Part shown: piece by piece, positions 34,577-43,785 of the stretch
Position numbering within the stretch: position 1 is the stretch's first letter
How the letters are laid out: each line of letters begins with the position of its first letter
NCBI RefSeq assembly: GCF_024345995.1
Contig: NZ_JAGQCE010000010.1
Location: 1 to 64,000 of the forward strand
Origin: Synechococcus sp. Cruz-7E5
Lineage (GTDB): Bacteria; Cyanobacteriota; Cyanobacteriia; PCC-6307; Cyanobiaceae
Length of the DNA stretch: 64,000 nt
Direction of reading: 5' to 3'
Position numbers and translations under genes: made by a program
The notes under the pieces: model-generated
Seen by the model: the letters and a program-made list of their open reading frames with translations, nothing else
What the model was told of the DNA's origin: nothing
Database searches by the model: none

Positions 34577-35115
34577 TGTTTAAAGAAGGGCCCCGACCTC
34601 ATCCGTTCGGAAACCTTGGCTTCCGGATCCACCCCGGCGAAGGTGGGCGGCAGCCAGACCCTCACCACCATCAACACGGCCATCGTGATCAGGAACATGC
34701 AGACCGCCAGGATCTGGTGCCAGTCGGTTTCCAGCACACCGTTCACGATCACCTCCCGCAGCACCGACACGATCGCGATCTCCACAGACACGCCGATCGA
34801 CACCCTCTGCTCCTGCAGATAAATGATCAGCAGGCGGAACAATTCCACCAGGATCAGGATGAAGAGGATGTCGGCTGTGATCGCGTGGAACTGCGGCGCC
34901 GAGAGCAACGTGGAGAAGAGGATGCGCATCTGCAGCACCATCACGCAGAACAGGCCCACACAGAGCGAGACCGCGATCAGATCCTGAATCGCCTCGAGCG
35001 ACTGGACTATCTGGACACGGCGGAACTGCTGGTACCAGGGCACCACGCTGGGGGGTGGGGCGAGTGGCCGCTCGACGGTGATCGGATCGACGGCATTGGG
35101 GATGCTCGTGCTCAC
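34573..35115 (-). CDS. PsiE-like membrane protein
   Basis: A 180-residue membrane protein with about four hydrophobic segments, for example IAVSLCVGLFCVMVLQMRIL, ILFILILVELFRLLIIYL, and ILAVCMFLITMAVLMVV. LQEQRVSIGVSVEIAIVSVL and REVIVNG match the PsiE (phosphate-starvation-inducible E) family, whose biochemical role is unknown. The N-terminal 30 residues are Pro-rich and probably cytoplasmic. It heads the hydrolase-mobA-moaA transcript and is divergent from narB; the roughly 150 bases between them should hold both promoters, but I see no convincing NtcA box there. Confidence 0.75.
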   Translation of the reverse strand: MSTSIPNAVDPITVERPLAPPPSVVPWYQQFRRVQIVQSLEAIQDLIAVSLCVGLFCVMVLQMRILFSTLLSAPQFHAITADILFILILVELFRLLIIYLQEQRVSIGVSVEIAIVSVLREVIVNGVLETDWHQILAVCMFLITMAVLMVVRVWLPPTFAGVDPEAKVSERMRSGPFFKQ

Positions 35116-35269
35116 AGGGTTCAGGCTCTCGTGCCGGGGATCAGTGGGCGAACCTTAGGCGGCATTTTTCTTATGGGTCAACCGGCAATTGATGAGCTTC
35201 GTTGATTGGCGCCATAGGCCTTGCGCTCACTCCGACTTCGCCCGTCTCCAACGCAGCCCATGGGTCAGC

Positions 35270-37468
35270 ATGGAGAGCGACTCCCGTTGCACCACCTGCC
35301 CAGTGCCCGCTCCATCCAAGGCTCAATGCCCCTACTGCGGGGTCGGCTGTGGACTGGAGCTCAAACCACTGGCAACGGACACCAACCATCCGGACACCCC
35401 AGCCGAAGCCGCAGCCCCAGCCGAGGCGATCTGGACCGTCCGGGGTGACCGGCAGCATCCCTCCTCCCTCGGCCAGGTATGCGTGAAAGGGGCCACCGTG
35501 GCCGAAACCCTGCACCACAACCGCCTGACCACACCGTTGTGGCGCGAGCAGCGCGACCAACCCTTTGAGGCGATCAGCTGGGAGCGGGCCTTCACGATTC
35601 TGGTGGAGCGGATCCAGGCGATTCAGGCTGAGCGGGGGTCCAGCGCCATCGCGATGTATGGCTCCGGCCAGTTCCTCACCGAGGACTACTACGTCGCCAA
35701 CAAACTGATCAAAGGGGCCCTGGGCACGAACAATTTCGATGCCAATTCACGGCTGTGCATGAGCTCCGCGGTGTCGGGCTACAAGCTCAGCCTGGGCTCC
35801 GATGGCCCCCCCTGCTGCTACGACGACCTCGACCTGGCCGAAACGGTGGTGCTGATCGGCACCAACACGGCCGAATGCCATCCAGTGCTGTTCCAGCGGC
35901 TGCTCAAGCGCAAGCGCCGCCAGAAGGAGGCGCTGCAGCTGATCGTGGTCGATCCCCGTGCCACCGCCACCAGTGATGTGGCCGACCTGCACCTGGCCAT
36001 TCGCCCCGGCACGGATCTGGTGCTGCTGCACGGAGTGGGTCATCTGCTGCTGGAGCGGGGCGCCATTCACCCTGAGCGGGTGGCAGCCACGGCCGACGGC
36101 TTCGCTGAGCTGGCGGCCCTCTGGGCCGGCTGGACACCGGAGCGGGTCTGCGCCCTCTGCGGAATCGAGGAGGAGGCGCTGCGCCGTCTGGCGTCGCTCT
36201 GGGCCGCCAGCTCCGGGGTGCTCAGCCTCTGGTCGATGGGTGTGAACCAGAGCGTGGAGGGCACCGCCACCGTGTCTGGGATCATCAACCTGCATCTGGT
36301 CAGCGGCCAGATCGGCAGAGCCGGCGCCGGCCCCTTCTCGCTCACCGGGCAGCCCAATGCCATGGGCGGACGGGAAGCCGGCGGTCTGGCCGCACTGCTG
36401 CCTGGGTACCGCTCGATCCATGAGGCCAGCCACCGCTCCCAGATCGAGCAGCACTGGGGCTTTCCCCCAGGCACGATCTCCGAGCGGGATGGCCTCACAG
36501 TGTGGGAGCAGATCGAGGCGATGGAACGCGGCGAGCTGGGCCTGTGGTGGGTGGCGGCCACCAACCCGCTGGTGAGCCTGCCCTGGCTGGATCGGGTGCG
36601 ACAGGCAGTGGCCCGCTGCCCAATGGTGGTGCTGAGCGAGGCCTACGCCGGCACCGAAACCGAAGCGGTGGCCCATCTGGTGCTCCCGGCCGCCCAGTGG
36701 AGCGAAAAGGTGGGAGTGATGACCAACTCGGAGCGCCGGGTCACCCTGTGCCAGGCCTTCCGGGAACCCCCGGGCGAAGCCCGTCCCGACTGGTCCATCT
36801 TCGCGGAAGTGGGCCGGCGGCTGGGCTTTGGCCAGCAGTTCGCCTACGGCTCCTCAGCTGAGGTCTACGCCGAGTTCGCGGCGATCACCGCCGGGCGGGT
36901 CTGTGACCACAGCGGTCTCAGCCACAGCCTGCTGGCCGAGCACGGACCCCAGCAGTGGCCCTTCCCGGCCGGCACGGCGGCGGGAGGCGGCCAGGCGCGG
37001 CTGCACACCCAGGGGGTCTACCCCACGGCCAACGGCAAAGCCCGCCTGGTGGCCCAGCAACCCCTGGGGCTGGGGGAGCCGCCGGATACCGGCTTCCCCC
37101 TGGTGCTCACGGTGGGGCGCTACCTGGGCCACTGGCACACCATGACCCGCACCGTCCATGTGGAGCGGGTGCGCCGCAGCCACCCCGAGCCCCTGCTGGA
37201 GATCCACCCGGCTGACGCCGAGCGCTGCAACCTCGACGATGGCAGTCTGGCCCGGGTGAGCTCCCGCCGCGGCGATCTGAGCGTGAAGGTGCAGATCAGC
37301 GATCGGATTCGCCCGGGCACAGTGTTCCTGCCGATGCACTGGGGTGCCGCCCAGGAGCAGGCCTGTGAAGCCAACCGGCTGATGCATGCCCTGGGCTGCC
37401 CGATCTCGAAACAACCCGAACTCAAGGCCGCCGCCGTGCGGGTGGAGCGGGCCGAGACAGCTGGCTAG
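35270..37468 (+). CDS. narB: Ferredoxin-dependent assimilatory nitrate reductase
   Basis: Reduces nitrate to nitrite with electrons from photosynthetic ferredoxin. Seen: about 730 residues; an N-terminal 4Fe-4S cluster motif in QCPYCGVGCGLEL with the fourth Cys in LGQVCVKG, then MYGSGQFLTEDYYVANKL, NSRLCMSSAV (the Mo-ligand loop of the Nap/NarB group) and ECHPVLFQRL. The bis-MGD site continues with VNQSVEGTATVSGIINLHLV, QPNAMGGREAGGL, and the C-terminal domain with TVGRYLGHWHTMTRTVHVER. The ATG at 35270 (MESDSRCTTC) is chosen because conserved sequence starts just after it. It is convergent with the Crp-family gene and belongs with nrtABCD and nirA. Confidence 0.93.
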   Translation: MESDSRCTTCPVPAPSKAQCPYCGVGCGLELKPLATDTNHPDTPAEAAAPAEAIWTVRGDRQHPSSLGQVCVKGATVAETLHHNRLTTPLWREQRDQPFEAISWERAFTILVERIQAIQAERGSSAIAMYGSGQFLTEDYYVANKLIKGALGTNNFDANSRLCMSSAVSGYKLSLGSDGPPCCYDDLDLAETVVLIGTNTAECHPVLFQRLLKRKRRQKEALQLIVVDPRATATSDVADLHLAIRPGTDLVLLHGVGHLLLERGAIHPERVAATADGFAELAALWAGWTPERVCALCGIEEEALRRLASLWAASSGVLSLWSMGVNQSVEGTATVSGIINLHLVSGQIGRAGAGPFSLTGQPNAMGGREAGGLAALLPGYRSIHEASHRSQIEQHWGFPPGTISERDGLTVWEQIEAMERGELGLWWVAATNPLVSLPWLDRVRQAVARCPMVVLSEAYAGTETEAVAHLVLPAAQWSEKVGVMTNSERRVTLCQAFREPPGEARPDWSIFAEVGRRLGFGQQFAYGSSAEVYAEFAAITAGRVCDHSGLSHSLLAEHGPQQWPFPAGTAAGGGQARLHTQGVYPTANGKARLVAQQPLGLGEPPDTGFPLVLTVGRYLGHWHTMTRTVHVERVRRSHPEPLLEIHPADAERCNLDDGSLARVSSRRGDLSVKVQISDRIRPGTVFLPMHWGAAQEQACEANRLMHALGCPISKQPELKAAAVRVERAETAG

Positions 37469-37471
37469 GAA

Positions 37472-38074
37472 TCAGCCGATCGGCAGCATCGCCTCCACCA
37501 GCTCAGGCGAGAGGCGCAACACAGGAGGGCCACTGCCGGCGGGATGGTCGTCCACCAAGCCCGACTGACGCAACCGCGTGAACATCTTGGTGACGGTGAC
37601 GCGGGTGTTGCCGATCAACTCAGCCAGGCGCTCATGGGTGATCCGGATCGGCAGCTCGTACCAGAGGCCATTGCGTCGTCCCATCCGCTCCACCAGCAAA
37701 GCCAGCAGCGCCCTCAGTCGCTTTTCGGTATCGGGGTGGTGGCGGATCATCAACAGCTCCAGGGTCCAGGTGCTGAGATCCGTGAGATCGCCCAGCTCTT
37801 CCCTGCGCTCGACCCGCTCGATCTGCACCAGGGTGAGGGCTTCAAGGCCAACCCAATCGCGACGAAGGTTCAGGGCATCGCAGACATCATCCGGCTGCAG
37901 AAAGCCGATCGTGATTTCCTGGCCAGAGGAGGCCAGCAGAAACACCCGGAGAATGCCGGAGAGGACCCGCATCGGCGAGGTGGCGGCAGCGTGGCCGCCA
38001 TCAAGCAGGAGAGTCTGGCCGACCGCCATCGACAGCTGGCAGAACGGCGGCTGATCGGGAAGTGCTGTCCTCAC
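37472..38074 (-). CDS. Crp/Fnr-family transcription regulator of the nitrate cluster
   Basis: A 200-residue regulator. Residues 1-110 form a cyclic-nucleotide-binding-like barrel (SGILRVFLLASSGQEITIGF, LQPDDVCDALNL), and residues 145-175 hold the helix-turn-helix ITHERLAELIGNTRVTVTKM, followed by a wing at RLRQSGLVDD. The barrel lacks a clear phosphate-binding cassette, so it may not bind cAMP. It resembles NtcA in plan but is divergent. It overlaps nrtD by 4 bases and is the last gene of the nitrate-transport operon, so nitrate-linked autoregulation or control of narB is likely; the effector is unknown. Confidence 0.82.
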   Translation of the reverse strand: MRTALPDQPPFCQLSMAVGQTLLLDGGHAAATSPMRVLSGILRVFLLASSGQEITIGFLQPDDVCDALNLRRDWVGLEALTLVQIERVERREELGDLTDLSTWTLELLMIRHHPDTEKRLRALLALLVERMGRRNGLWYELPIRITHERLAELIGNTRVTVTKMFTRLRQSGLVDDHPAGSGPPVLRLSPELVEAMLPIG

Positions 38075-38904
38075 GTGTCGTCGTGGGCGAAACGGCGGTA
38101 GAGAAAATCAAGGGCTCGGTTGCGGTAGTCGAAGTATTCAGGAAGCTCCATCAGCCGGGCTCGATCGCGGGGCTGCGGGAAGGGAAGGTCAAGGATTTCG
38201 CCGATCTTCGCCGCCGGTCCATTGGTCATCATCACCACCCGATCCGCCAGGAACAGGGCCTCATCGATGTCATGGGTGATCATCAGGACGGTGACCTTGT
38301 GCTCGGCCCAGATCTTGAGCAGCTCTTCCTGGAGCTCCTCCCTGGTGATCGGATCAAGAGCGCCGAAGGGTTCATCAAGCACCAGCACCTTGGGTTGCAG
38401 GGCCAGGGCCCGGGCGATCGACACCCTCTGCTTCATGCCACCGGAGAGGCTCCCTGGCTTCTTGGCTGCGGCTTCGGTGAGGCCCACCATCGCCAGATGC
38501 TTCTCCACCAGGGCCCTGGCCTGGCCGTTGCGCTTGAGCTCAGGGAAAACGCTGTTCACCGCCAGAGCGATGTTGTCGTAAGCCGACAGCCAGGGCAGCA
38601 GGCAATAGTTCTGGAACACCACCATGCGATCGGGGCCTGGCTCCACGATCGGTTCTGACTCCAGCCGCACCTGTCCCGTGGTGGGCTCGCGAAAGCCGGA
38701 GACCATGTCGAGCAGGGTGGATTTGCCGCAACCGGAGTGGCCGATCACGCAGATGAACTCCCCTTCACGCACCTCGAGGTGAACATCATCAAGGACGGTA
38801 TAAGGGCCGTTGGGTGTGGGATACACCTTCGAGACCCCATCGATCACCAGGAACGGCTCCGATCCCTTGGTGGTGGCTGCTGTCGTGGAGGGAAGAGTCT
38901 GCAT
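38071..38904 (-). CDS. nrtD: Nitrate ABC transporter ATP-binding subunit NrtD
   Basis: ATPase subunit of the high-affinity nitrate/nitrite importer. Seen: 277 residues with Walker [17 protein letters not shown], the ABC signature [17 protein letters not shown], Walker [13 protein letters not shown] and the H-loop MITHDIDEALFLAD. It pairs with the ATPase half of NrtC. The gene lies 20 bases after nrtC and overlaps the Crp-family gene, so all are one transcript. Confidence 0.93.
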   Translation of the reverse strand: MQTLPSTTAATTKGSEPFLVIDGVSKVYPTPNGPYTVLDDVHLEVREGEFICVIGHSGCGKSTLLDMVSGFREPTTGQVRLESEPIVEPGPDRMVVFQNYCLLPWLSAYDNIALAVNSVFPELKRNGQARALVEKHLAMVGLTEAAAKKPGSLSGGMKQRVSIARALALQPKVLVLDEPFGALDPITREELQEELLKIWAEHKVTVLMITHDIDEALFLADRVVMMTNGPAAKIGEILDLPFPQPRDRARLMELPEYFDYRNRALDFLYRRFAHDDT

Positions 38905-38924
38905 CGGTTGAAGGGTTAAGGAGC

Positions 38925-40952
38925 TCAGCGGAGCGACGCAGCTGGCTCGAGGGAGCTGGGTCTGGCGGGCAACGGGACTGTTTCGTAACGGATGGGTCCG
39001 GCGGTCGGCAGTTGCTTGAGGTAAGCGATCGGATCGTTGGGATCCAGGAGCTGGTTTTCGAACAGCGGCACAGGCAGCAGACGCTGGCCATTGGCGCTGG
39101 GCTCAGCAGGGAAGTCGGCGCTGGCCTGGGCGAAGAGATCCGGTCGCTGGACGCGATCGAGCACGTCTCTCCAGTTCTCGGGGAAGGCGCTGATCCCCCA
39201 ACGGGCCAGTTGGGTCAGGATCCAGAGGCCGTCGCGACTGGAGGGAGCATTGACCTGGGCGCCGAAGAACTGATTGAACTCCGGAATCAGCTCAGGGGTG
39301 CCGGTACCGCGGTCGTAAGGATCGACAAGGCCGGGAAGGAGCGTGTCCAGCTCAGTGCCCACGTACTCCCGACGCGACAGCAGTGCGGCCACCTCCGGGC
39401 GATTGTCGGGGTCCTGGCAGTACTGACAGGCCGCCAGCAACGCCTTGATCAGGGCCTGGTGGGTGCGGGGATGGGCGGCGGCCCAGTCTTCGCGGACACC
39501 CAGCACCTTTTCGCAGTGGCCGGGCCAGAGATCGGCATCGGTGGCGATCACCGTGCCCAGCTGTTGCTGAACGGCACGGGTGTTCCAGGGTTCACCGACA
39601 CAGAAGCCATCGATGCTGCCCGCCTTGAGCGTGGCCACCATCTGGGGCGGCGGGATCACGATCAGGCTGACGTCGCGGTCTGGATCGATGCCGCCCGAGG
39701 CCAGCCAGGCCCGCATGATCAGGTTGTGCATCGACGCGGGGTGCACCATCGCCAGCACCGGCTTGCGCTGGGGATGGGCAACGATCCAGGCCTTGAAATC
39801 GGCCAGGCTGCGCACCCCGGCTTCATGGAAGCGGCGGTGCAGAGTGATCGCATTGCCATTGCGAGTAAGGGTGAGGGCCGTGACCATCGGCAGCGGCGAC
39901 GTTCCCTTGCTTCCCAGAGTGATGGCCAGGGGCATGCCGGCCACCATCTGACCACCATCGATCACACCCTGGCGCAGGTCGGCCTCAAGAGTTTTCCAGT
40001 TAGTTTCCCGCCGCAGGCTGACCTGATCCAGGCCGTACCTGGCAAAAAATCCCTTCTCGTGTGCCACCACAAGCGGGGCACAGTCGGTGAGGGGAATGAA
40101 GCCGAGAGTGACGTTGATCTTCTCGAGGTCATTGGCGGCAATGGCCGCCGAGGGGTTGAGGCGCTGTTTGCGGGCTTCCTTCTGCTGGGTGAGGAACTGA
40201 ACCACCTCACCCCGCAGGCTGTAGTAGCGGGGATCCTTCACCACGGTGAGGTGGGTGCGGGGCCGGGGCAGGGGCACGTCGAGAATCTGACCGATATAGG
40301 CCTCTGGCCCATTGGTCATCAGCACCACCCGGTCGGAGAGCAGCAGTGCTTCATCGACATCGTGGGTGACCATCACCGTGGTGACCTGGGCCTCCTCACA
40401 GATGCGCATCAACTGCTCCTGGAGATTGCCCCGAGTGAGGGCATCAAGGGCACCGAAGGGCTCATCCAGAAGCAACAACTTTGGCCGCAGGGCAAGGGCC
40501 CGGGCGATTGCCACCCGCTGCTTCATTCCTCCAGAGATTTCATGGGGGAATTTCTCGGCAGCAGCCGTCAGACCCACCAGCTTGATATTGTAATCAATGA
40601 TGGATTCACGCTCCTCTCTGGAGGAGACACGCATCACATTATGGACAGCAAGAGCTATATTCTGCCGGACGGATTTCCAGGGGAGAAGTGAGTAGTTCTG
40701 GAACACCACCATCCGGTCTGGCCCAGGCTCTGTCACCTCCCGGCCATTCATCAGGATGCCACCTTCGCTGGCACGAGTGAGGCCAGCGAGCAGATTGAGC
40801 AGCGTCGACTTGCCGCAGCCGGAGTGACCCACCAGAGAGAGGAATTCCCCATCAGCAACGTTCAGAAAAATATCCTTAAGGGCTACGTAGGTGCCACCAT
40901 CCTTGAGAGGAAAGGCCTGAGTGACGTTGTCAACGGTGAACAGAGCAGGCAT
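38925..40952 (-). CDS. nrtC: Nitrate transporter NrtC: ATPase fused to an NrtA-like regulatory domain
   Basis: A 675-residue fusion, as in other cyanobacterial nitrate importers. Residues 1-255 are the ATPase: [62 protein letters not shown]. From about residue 285 onward it resembles the substrate-binding protein NrtA ([51 protein letters not shown]). In Synechococcus elongatus this domain mediates ammonium-promoted inhibition of uptake and is not needed for transport. It starts 2 bases after nrtB ends. Confidence 0.94.
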   Translation of the reverse strand: MPALFTVDNVTQAFPLKDGGTYVALKDIFLNVADGEFLSLVGHSGCGKSTLLNLLAGLTRASEGGILMNGREVTEPGPDRMVVFQNYSLLPWKSVRQNIALAVHNVMRVSSREERESIIDYNIKLVGLTAAAEKFPHEISGGMKQRVAIARALALRPKLLLLDEPFGALDALTRGNLQEQLMRICEEAQVTTVMVTHDVDEALLLSDRVVLMTNGPEAYIGQILDVPLPRPRTHLTVVKDPRYYSLRGEVVQFLTQQKEARKQRLNPSAAIAANDLEKINVTLGFIPLTDCAPLVVAHEKGFFARYGLDQVSLRRETNWKTLEADLRQGVIDGGQMVAGMPLAITLGSKGTSPLPMVTALTLTRNGNAITLHRRFHEAGVRSLADFKAWIVAHPQRKPVLAMVHPASMHNLIMRAWLASGGIDPDRDVSLIVIPPPQMVATLKAGSIDGFCVGEPWNTRAVQQQLGTVIATDADLWPGHCEKVLGVREDWAAAHPRTHQALIKALLAACQYCQDPDNRPEVAALLSRREYVGTELDTLLPGLVDPYDRGTGTPELIPEFNQFFGAQVNAPSSRDGLWILTQLARWGISAFPENWRDVLDRVQRPDLFAQASADFPAEPSANGQRLLPVPLFENQLLDPNDPIAYLKQLPTAGPIRYETVPLPARPSSLEPAASLR

Positions 40953-40954
40953 CG

Positions 40955-41785
40955 TCAGTGTCCTCCACTGACCTTCGAGCCCGCGAAGGCCACAAGGCGA
41001 TCGAGAGCCAGGCCTACAATCCCGACATAAACAATCGCCAGAATGATCTGACTGGCACTTGTATCTCCACCAGCATTGTAGGCATCCCAGATGAAATAGC
41101 CAATTCCACCGTCAGCTTTGAGCATTTCCGCCGCCACGATCGCCAACCACGCCAGACCCACGGCAATGCGTAGGCCGGTGAACACATAAGGAACGGTAGC
41201 TGGAATCACGATCTCCCGGATGTAGGAGCGTTTGCGCAGGCGCAGCACCCTGGCCACGTTGGTGTAATCCTGAGGAATCTGGCGGATGCCCACGGCCGTG
41301 TTGATGATCACAGGCCAGATCGAGGTGATGAAGATCACGAAGACTGCCGATGTATTGGCGTCCTGGAACACCATCAGGGCAATGGGAAACCAGGCCAGAG
41401 GTGGAACCGTGCGCAGTACCTGAATCACCGGGTCAAACCCCTTACCGATGAAGCGGTTGAGGCCAAGAAGTCCACCGATGGCGATACCCACGATTCCCGA
41501 GAGCCCGTAGCCGATCGCCACCCGCTGCAAGGAGATCAGAATCTGCCAGCCAAGGCCCTTGCTGGTCCCCCCGTCATCAAAAAAGGGATCGCTGATGTAG
41601 GGATCCCAGGTGTCCGCCACCACCTGAATGGGTCCTGGCAGCCGGGCCGCTCCAAGGATGCCTGAGAGCAACTGCCAGCTGATCAGAAAGGCCCCGATGC
41701 AGATCACATAGGGAACCACTGCTTTGAGAATGGCGGAACTGAACGGGCGGGGGCGCCGCCGGTCGAGGGGAGCAGTGAGAGTCAT
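40955..41785 (-). CDS. nrtB: Nitrate ABC transporter permease NrtB
   Basis: Membrane channel subunit of the nitrate importer, 276 residues with about six membrane helices. The ATPase-docking EAA loop appears around IRQIPQDYTNVARVLRLRKR, and the helices VIPATVPYVFTGLRIAVGLA and WLAIVAAEML are typical of the NrtB/SsuC/TauC family. It lies between nrtA (about 40 bases upstream) and nrtC (2 bases downstream). Confidence 0.93.
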   Translation of the reverse strand: MTLTAPLDRRRPRPFSSAILKAVVPYVICIGAFLISWQLLSGILGAARLPGPIQVVADTWDPYISDPFFDDGGTSKGLGWQILISLQRVAIGYGLSGIVGIAIGGLLGLNRFIGKGFDPVIQVLRTVPPLAWFPIALMVFQDANTSAVFVIFITSIWPVIINTAVGIRQIPQDYTNVARVLRLRKRSYIREIVIPATVPYVFTGLRIAVGLAWLAIVAAEMLKADGGIGYFIWDAYNAGGDTSASQIILAIVYVGIVGLALDRLVAFAGSKVSGGH

Positions 41786-41824
41786 GAATTAGGCGTTGGT
41801 GAGTCGGGCAGGATCCCGATCAGG

Positions 41825-43135
41825 TCAGGCCAGAGCTTTGAATTTGAGCGAGTCGAGGTAGGCCTTGGGATTCTCCGGGTCGAAGACCACACCGTCAAAG
41901 AATGTTTCCTTGCCTCGGGAATCGGAGGCGGGGATGGCCTTCTCCTGACCGATGGCGATGGCAGCTTCCTTCCAGAGATCGGAGCGGTTGACCTTGTCGA
42001 TCAGGCTCTTGGTATCCGTGGTCTGGGGGAGATAGCCCCAGCGAATGTCTTCGGTGAGGAACCAGAGGTCGTGACTCTTGTAGGGGAAAGAGTGGGAATC
42101 GGTCTCCTTCCAGAAGTGCATCCTCAGGGGTGAATCGGTGACACTGCGTCCATCACCAAAGTCGAAAGTACCAGCCAGGCGAGGCTTGATGTCTTCCACA
42201 TTGCACTTGAAGTACTTATCCTTCGACGTAATCTCGCAGAGTTCCTGGAGGTTTGCAGGATCCTGACACCACATCTGGGCTTCCTGGACAGCAATCAGCA
42301 TTGCTTTGGTTGCCTTGGGGTTCTTGTCGACCCAGTCAGCGCGAATCGAGAAGGCCTTCTCGGGGTGATCCTTCCAGAGTTCACCGGTGATCGCACCGGT
42401 GTAGCCGATCTTCTTGTTGACGGTCCGCTGGTTCCAGGGTTCACCCACGCAGAAGGTGTCCATGGTGCCGGTCTGAAGGTTGGCCACCATCTGGGCCGGA
42501 GGCACCACCACCAGATCCGCCTCCGAGACCGGATTGACACCGTTGGCGGAAAGCCAGTAGCGCATCCAGAGATCGTGAGTGCCGCCAGGGAAGGTCATGG
42601 CAGCCTTGAGCGGCTTGCCTTCAGCCTTCTTTCGGTCGGCGATCTCCTTGATCTTGGGACTTTGAAGCGTAACCTTTTCCTTAAGGAATTCATTGGACAG
42701 AGAGAGGGCCTGGCCATTCACATTGAGCCGTGCCAGGAGATACATGGGCAGCGGCTTGCTGGTCTTGGTGATGGTCCCCGCCGTGAGCAGGTAGGGCATC
42801 GGCGTAAGGATATGGGCGCCATCAATACCACCTCGATCAGAACCCAGCTCGAGGTTGTCCCGGGTGGCGGCCCAGGAAGTCTGCTTCACCACCTTCACAT
42901 CGGGCATGCCGTGCTTGGCAAAGAAGCCCTTTTCCTTGGCGATGATCAGCGGTGAGGCGTCCGTTAGGGCAATGAAGCCCAGAGTGGCCCCCTTCACCTC
43001 TGTATCACTTCCCCCAGCAGCAGTCGGAGCGGTGGTCGTTTCCGACTTCTTACCACCGCAGGCACTCAACCAGACCGCACCAGCTGCCGTGCCGGCTGCG
43101 GTAACAAGGAATCTACGGCGTGAAAGATTGGACAT
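41825..43135 (-). CDS. nrtA: Nitrate-binding lipoprotein NrtA
   Basis: Periplasmic solute-binding protein that captures nitrate and nitrite. Seen: 436 residues with a Tat-like signal (SRRRFLVTAAG) ending in a lipobox LSAC, so it is probably anchored to the outer face of the cytoplasmic membrane. A short acidic-Thr linker follows, then [31 protein letters not shown] and a C-terminal DLWFLTEDIRWGYLP, all close to known NrtA. It is the first gene of the transport operon. An NtcA-like box lies about 150 bases upstream. Confidence 0.94.
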   Translation of the reverse strand: MSNLSRRRFLVTAAGTAAGAVWLSACGGKKSETTTAPTAAGGSDTEVKGATLGFIALTDASPLIIAKEKGFFAKHGMPDVKVVKQTSWAATRDNLELGSDRGGIDGAHILTPMPYLLTAGTITKTSKPLPMYLLARLNVNGQALSLSNEFLKEKVTLQSPKIKEIADRKKAEGKPLKAAMTFPGGTHDLWMRYWLSANGVNPVSEADLVVVPPAQMVANLQTGTMDTFCVGEPWNQRTVNKKIGYTGAITGELWKDHPEKAFSIRADWVDKNPKATKAMLIAVQEAQMWCQDPANLQELCEITSKDKYFKCNVEDIKPRLAGTFDFGDGRSVTDSPLRMHFWKETDSHSFPYKSHDLWFLTEDIRWGYLPQTTDTKSLIDKVNRSDLWKEAAIAIGQEKAIPASDSRGKETFFDGVVFDPENPKAYLDSLKFKALA

Positions 43136-43279
43136 GGAGCCTGGAACGGTTGGGGAAGTGTCGGGCTGCGATGAATCGCAATCCGGACGGGCTTCGCAAT
43201 CAAGCGCACCGAACCGGGGAAATGCTGGCGCTCAGGCTGACCAACGCACTCAGATCATCACGAACGACCACCCCTCGGG

Positions 43280-43293
43280 GTGTTCATTGATAC
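43280..43293. promoter_or_regulatory. Candidate NtcA box upstream of nrtA
   Basis: GTG-N8-TAC (GTGTTCATTGATAC) matches the NtcA consensus GTA-N8-TAC except one base and lies between the end of the nitrate-reductase-associated gene and nrtA. NtcA activates nitrogen genes in cyanobacteria. The expected -10 element about 22 bases downstream is weak, so this is tentative. Confidence 0.35.
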
Positions 43294-43329
43294 CAACAAC
43301 AGGGAATGAGGACGGTTCTCTGCGCCTGG

Positions 43330-43785
43330 CTAGAGGCCGAACTCCCGCAGGGCCCGGGGAAGATTGCGGTGCTCATGACCAGGATGGCTGAGCTTCACCA
43401 GGGCAAAACGCTGCAGCTCATCCAGGGATTGCCACTGGCTGGGCTCGAGGGACGCACCCAGCTGGGCGCAGGCGGCCTGCAGCCGCTCGGGAATGACCTC
43501 TGCCTGCTGCCAGTCGAGGCCTGCGGCCGGTTCAATCCCCCGGGCGGGGCCATCGGCAAGGGTGGCCGTTCGCCCCTGCAACCAAAGCCGCAGATCACTG
43601 ATGGCTCCGGGGTGATCCGGCCACGCCAACAGCTCGGCCCGCTCACCCGCCGTCAGGGCATTCCAGTGGCTCAGCCGGAGTTTTACGCCGGCCAGATCGA
43701 GCTTGCGGCGCACCGCCATCGGCAGGCAGCGCAGATCAGCAACGAAATCGTCTTCGAACGCGAAGCAACGGTCGTGCAGGCTCAT
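43330..43785 (-). CDS. Nitrate-reductase-associated protein
   Basis: A 151-residue cytoplasmic protein of the family found beside cyanobacterial nitrate reductase and nitrite reductase genes. It starts CFAFEDDFVADLRCLPMAVR and has LSHWNALTAGERAELL; the second half is helical with ALVKLSHPGHEHRNLPRALR. Its biochemical role is not established; a helper in nitrate reductase maturation is the usual guess. The ATG at 43785 is chosen since conserved sequence starts there; it overlaps the TrpD2-like gene by 4 bases, so they are co-translated. Confidence 0.8.
   Translation of the reverse strand: MSLHDRCFAFEDDFVADLRCLPMAVRRKLDLAGVKLRLSHWNALTAGERAELLAWPDHPGAISDLRLWLQGRTATLADGPARGIEPAAGLDWQQAEVIPERLQAACAQLGASLEPSQWQSLDELQRFALVKLSHPGHEHRNLPRALREFGL

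Noticed and set aside
38814-40691. 625-residue plus-strand open frame opposite nrtC
   Set aside because: No domain content; the minus strand encodes NrtC with all ABC motifs.
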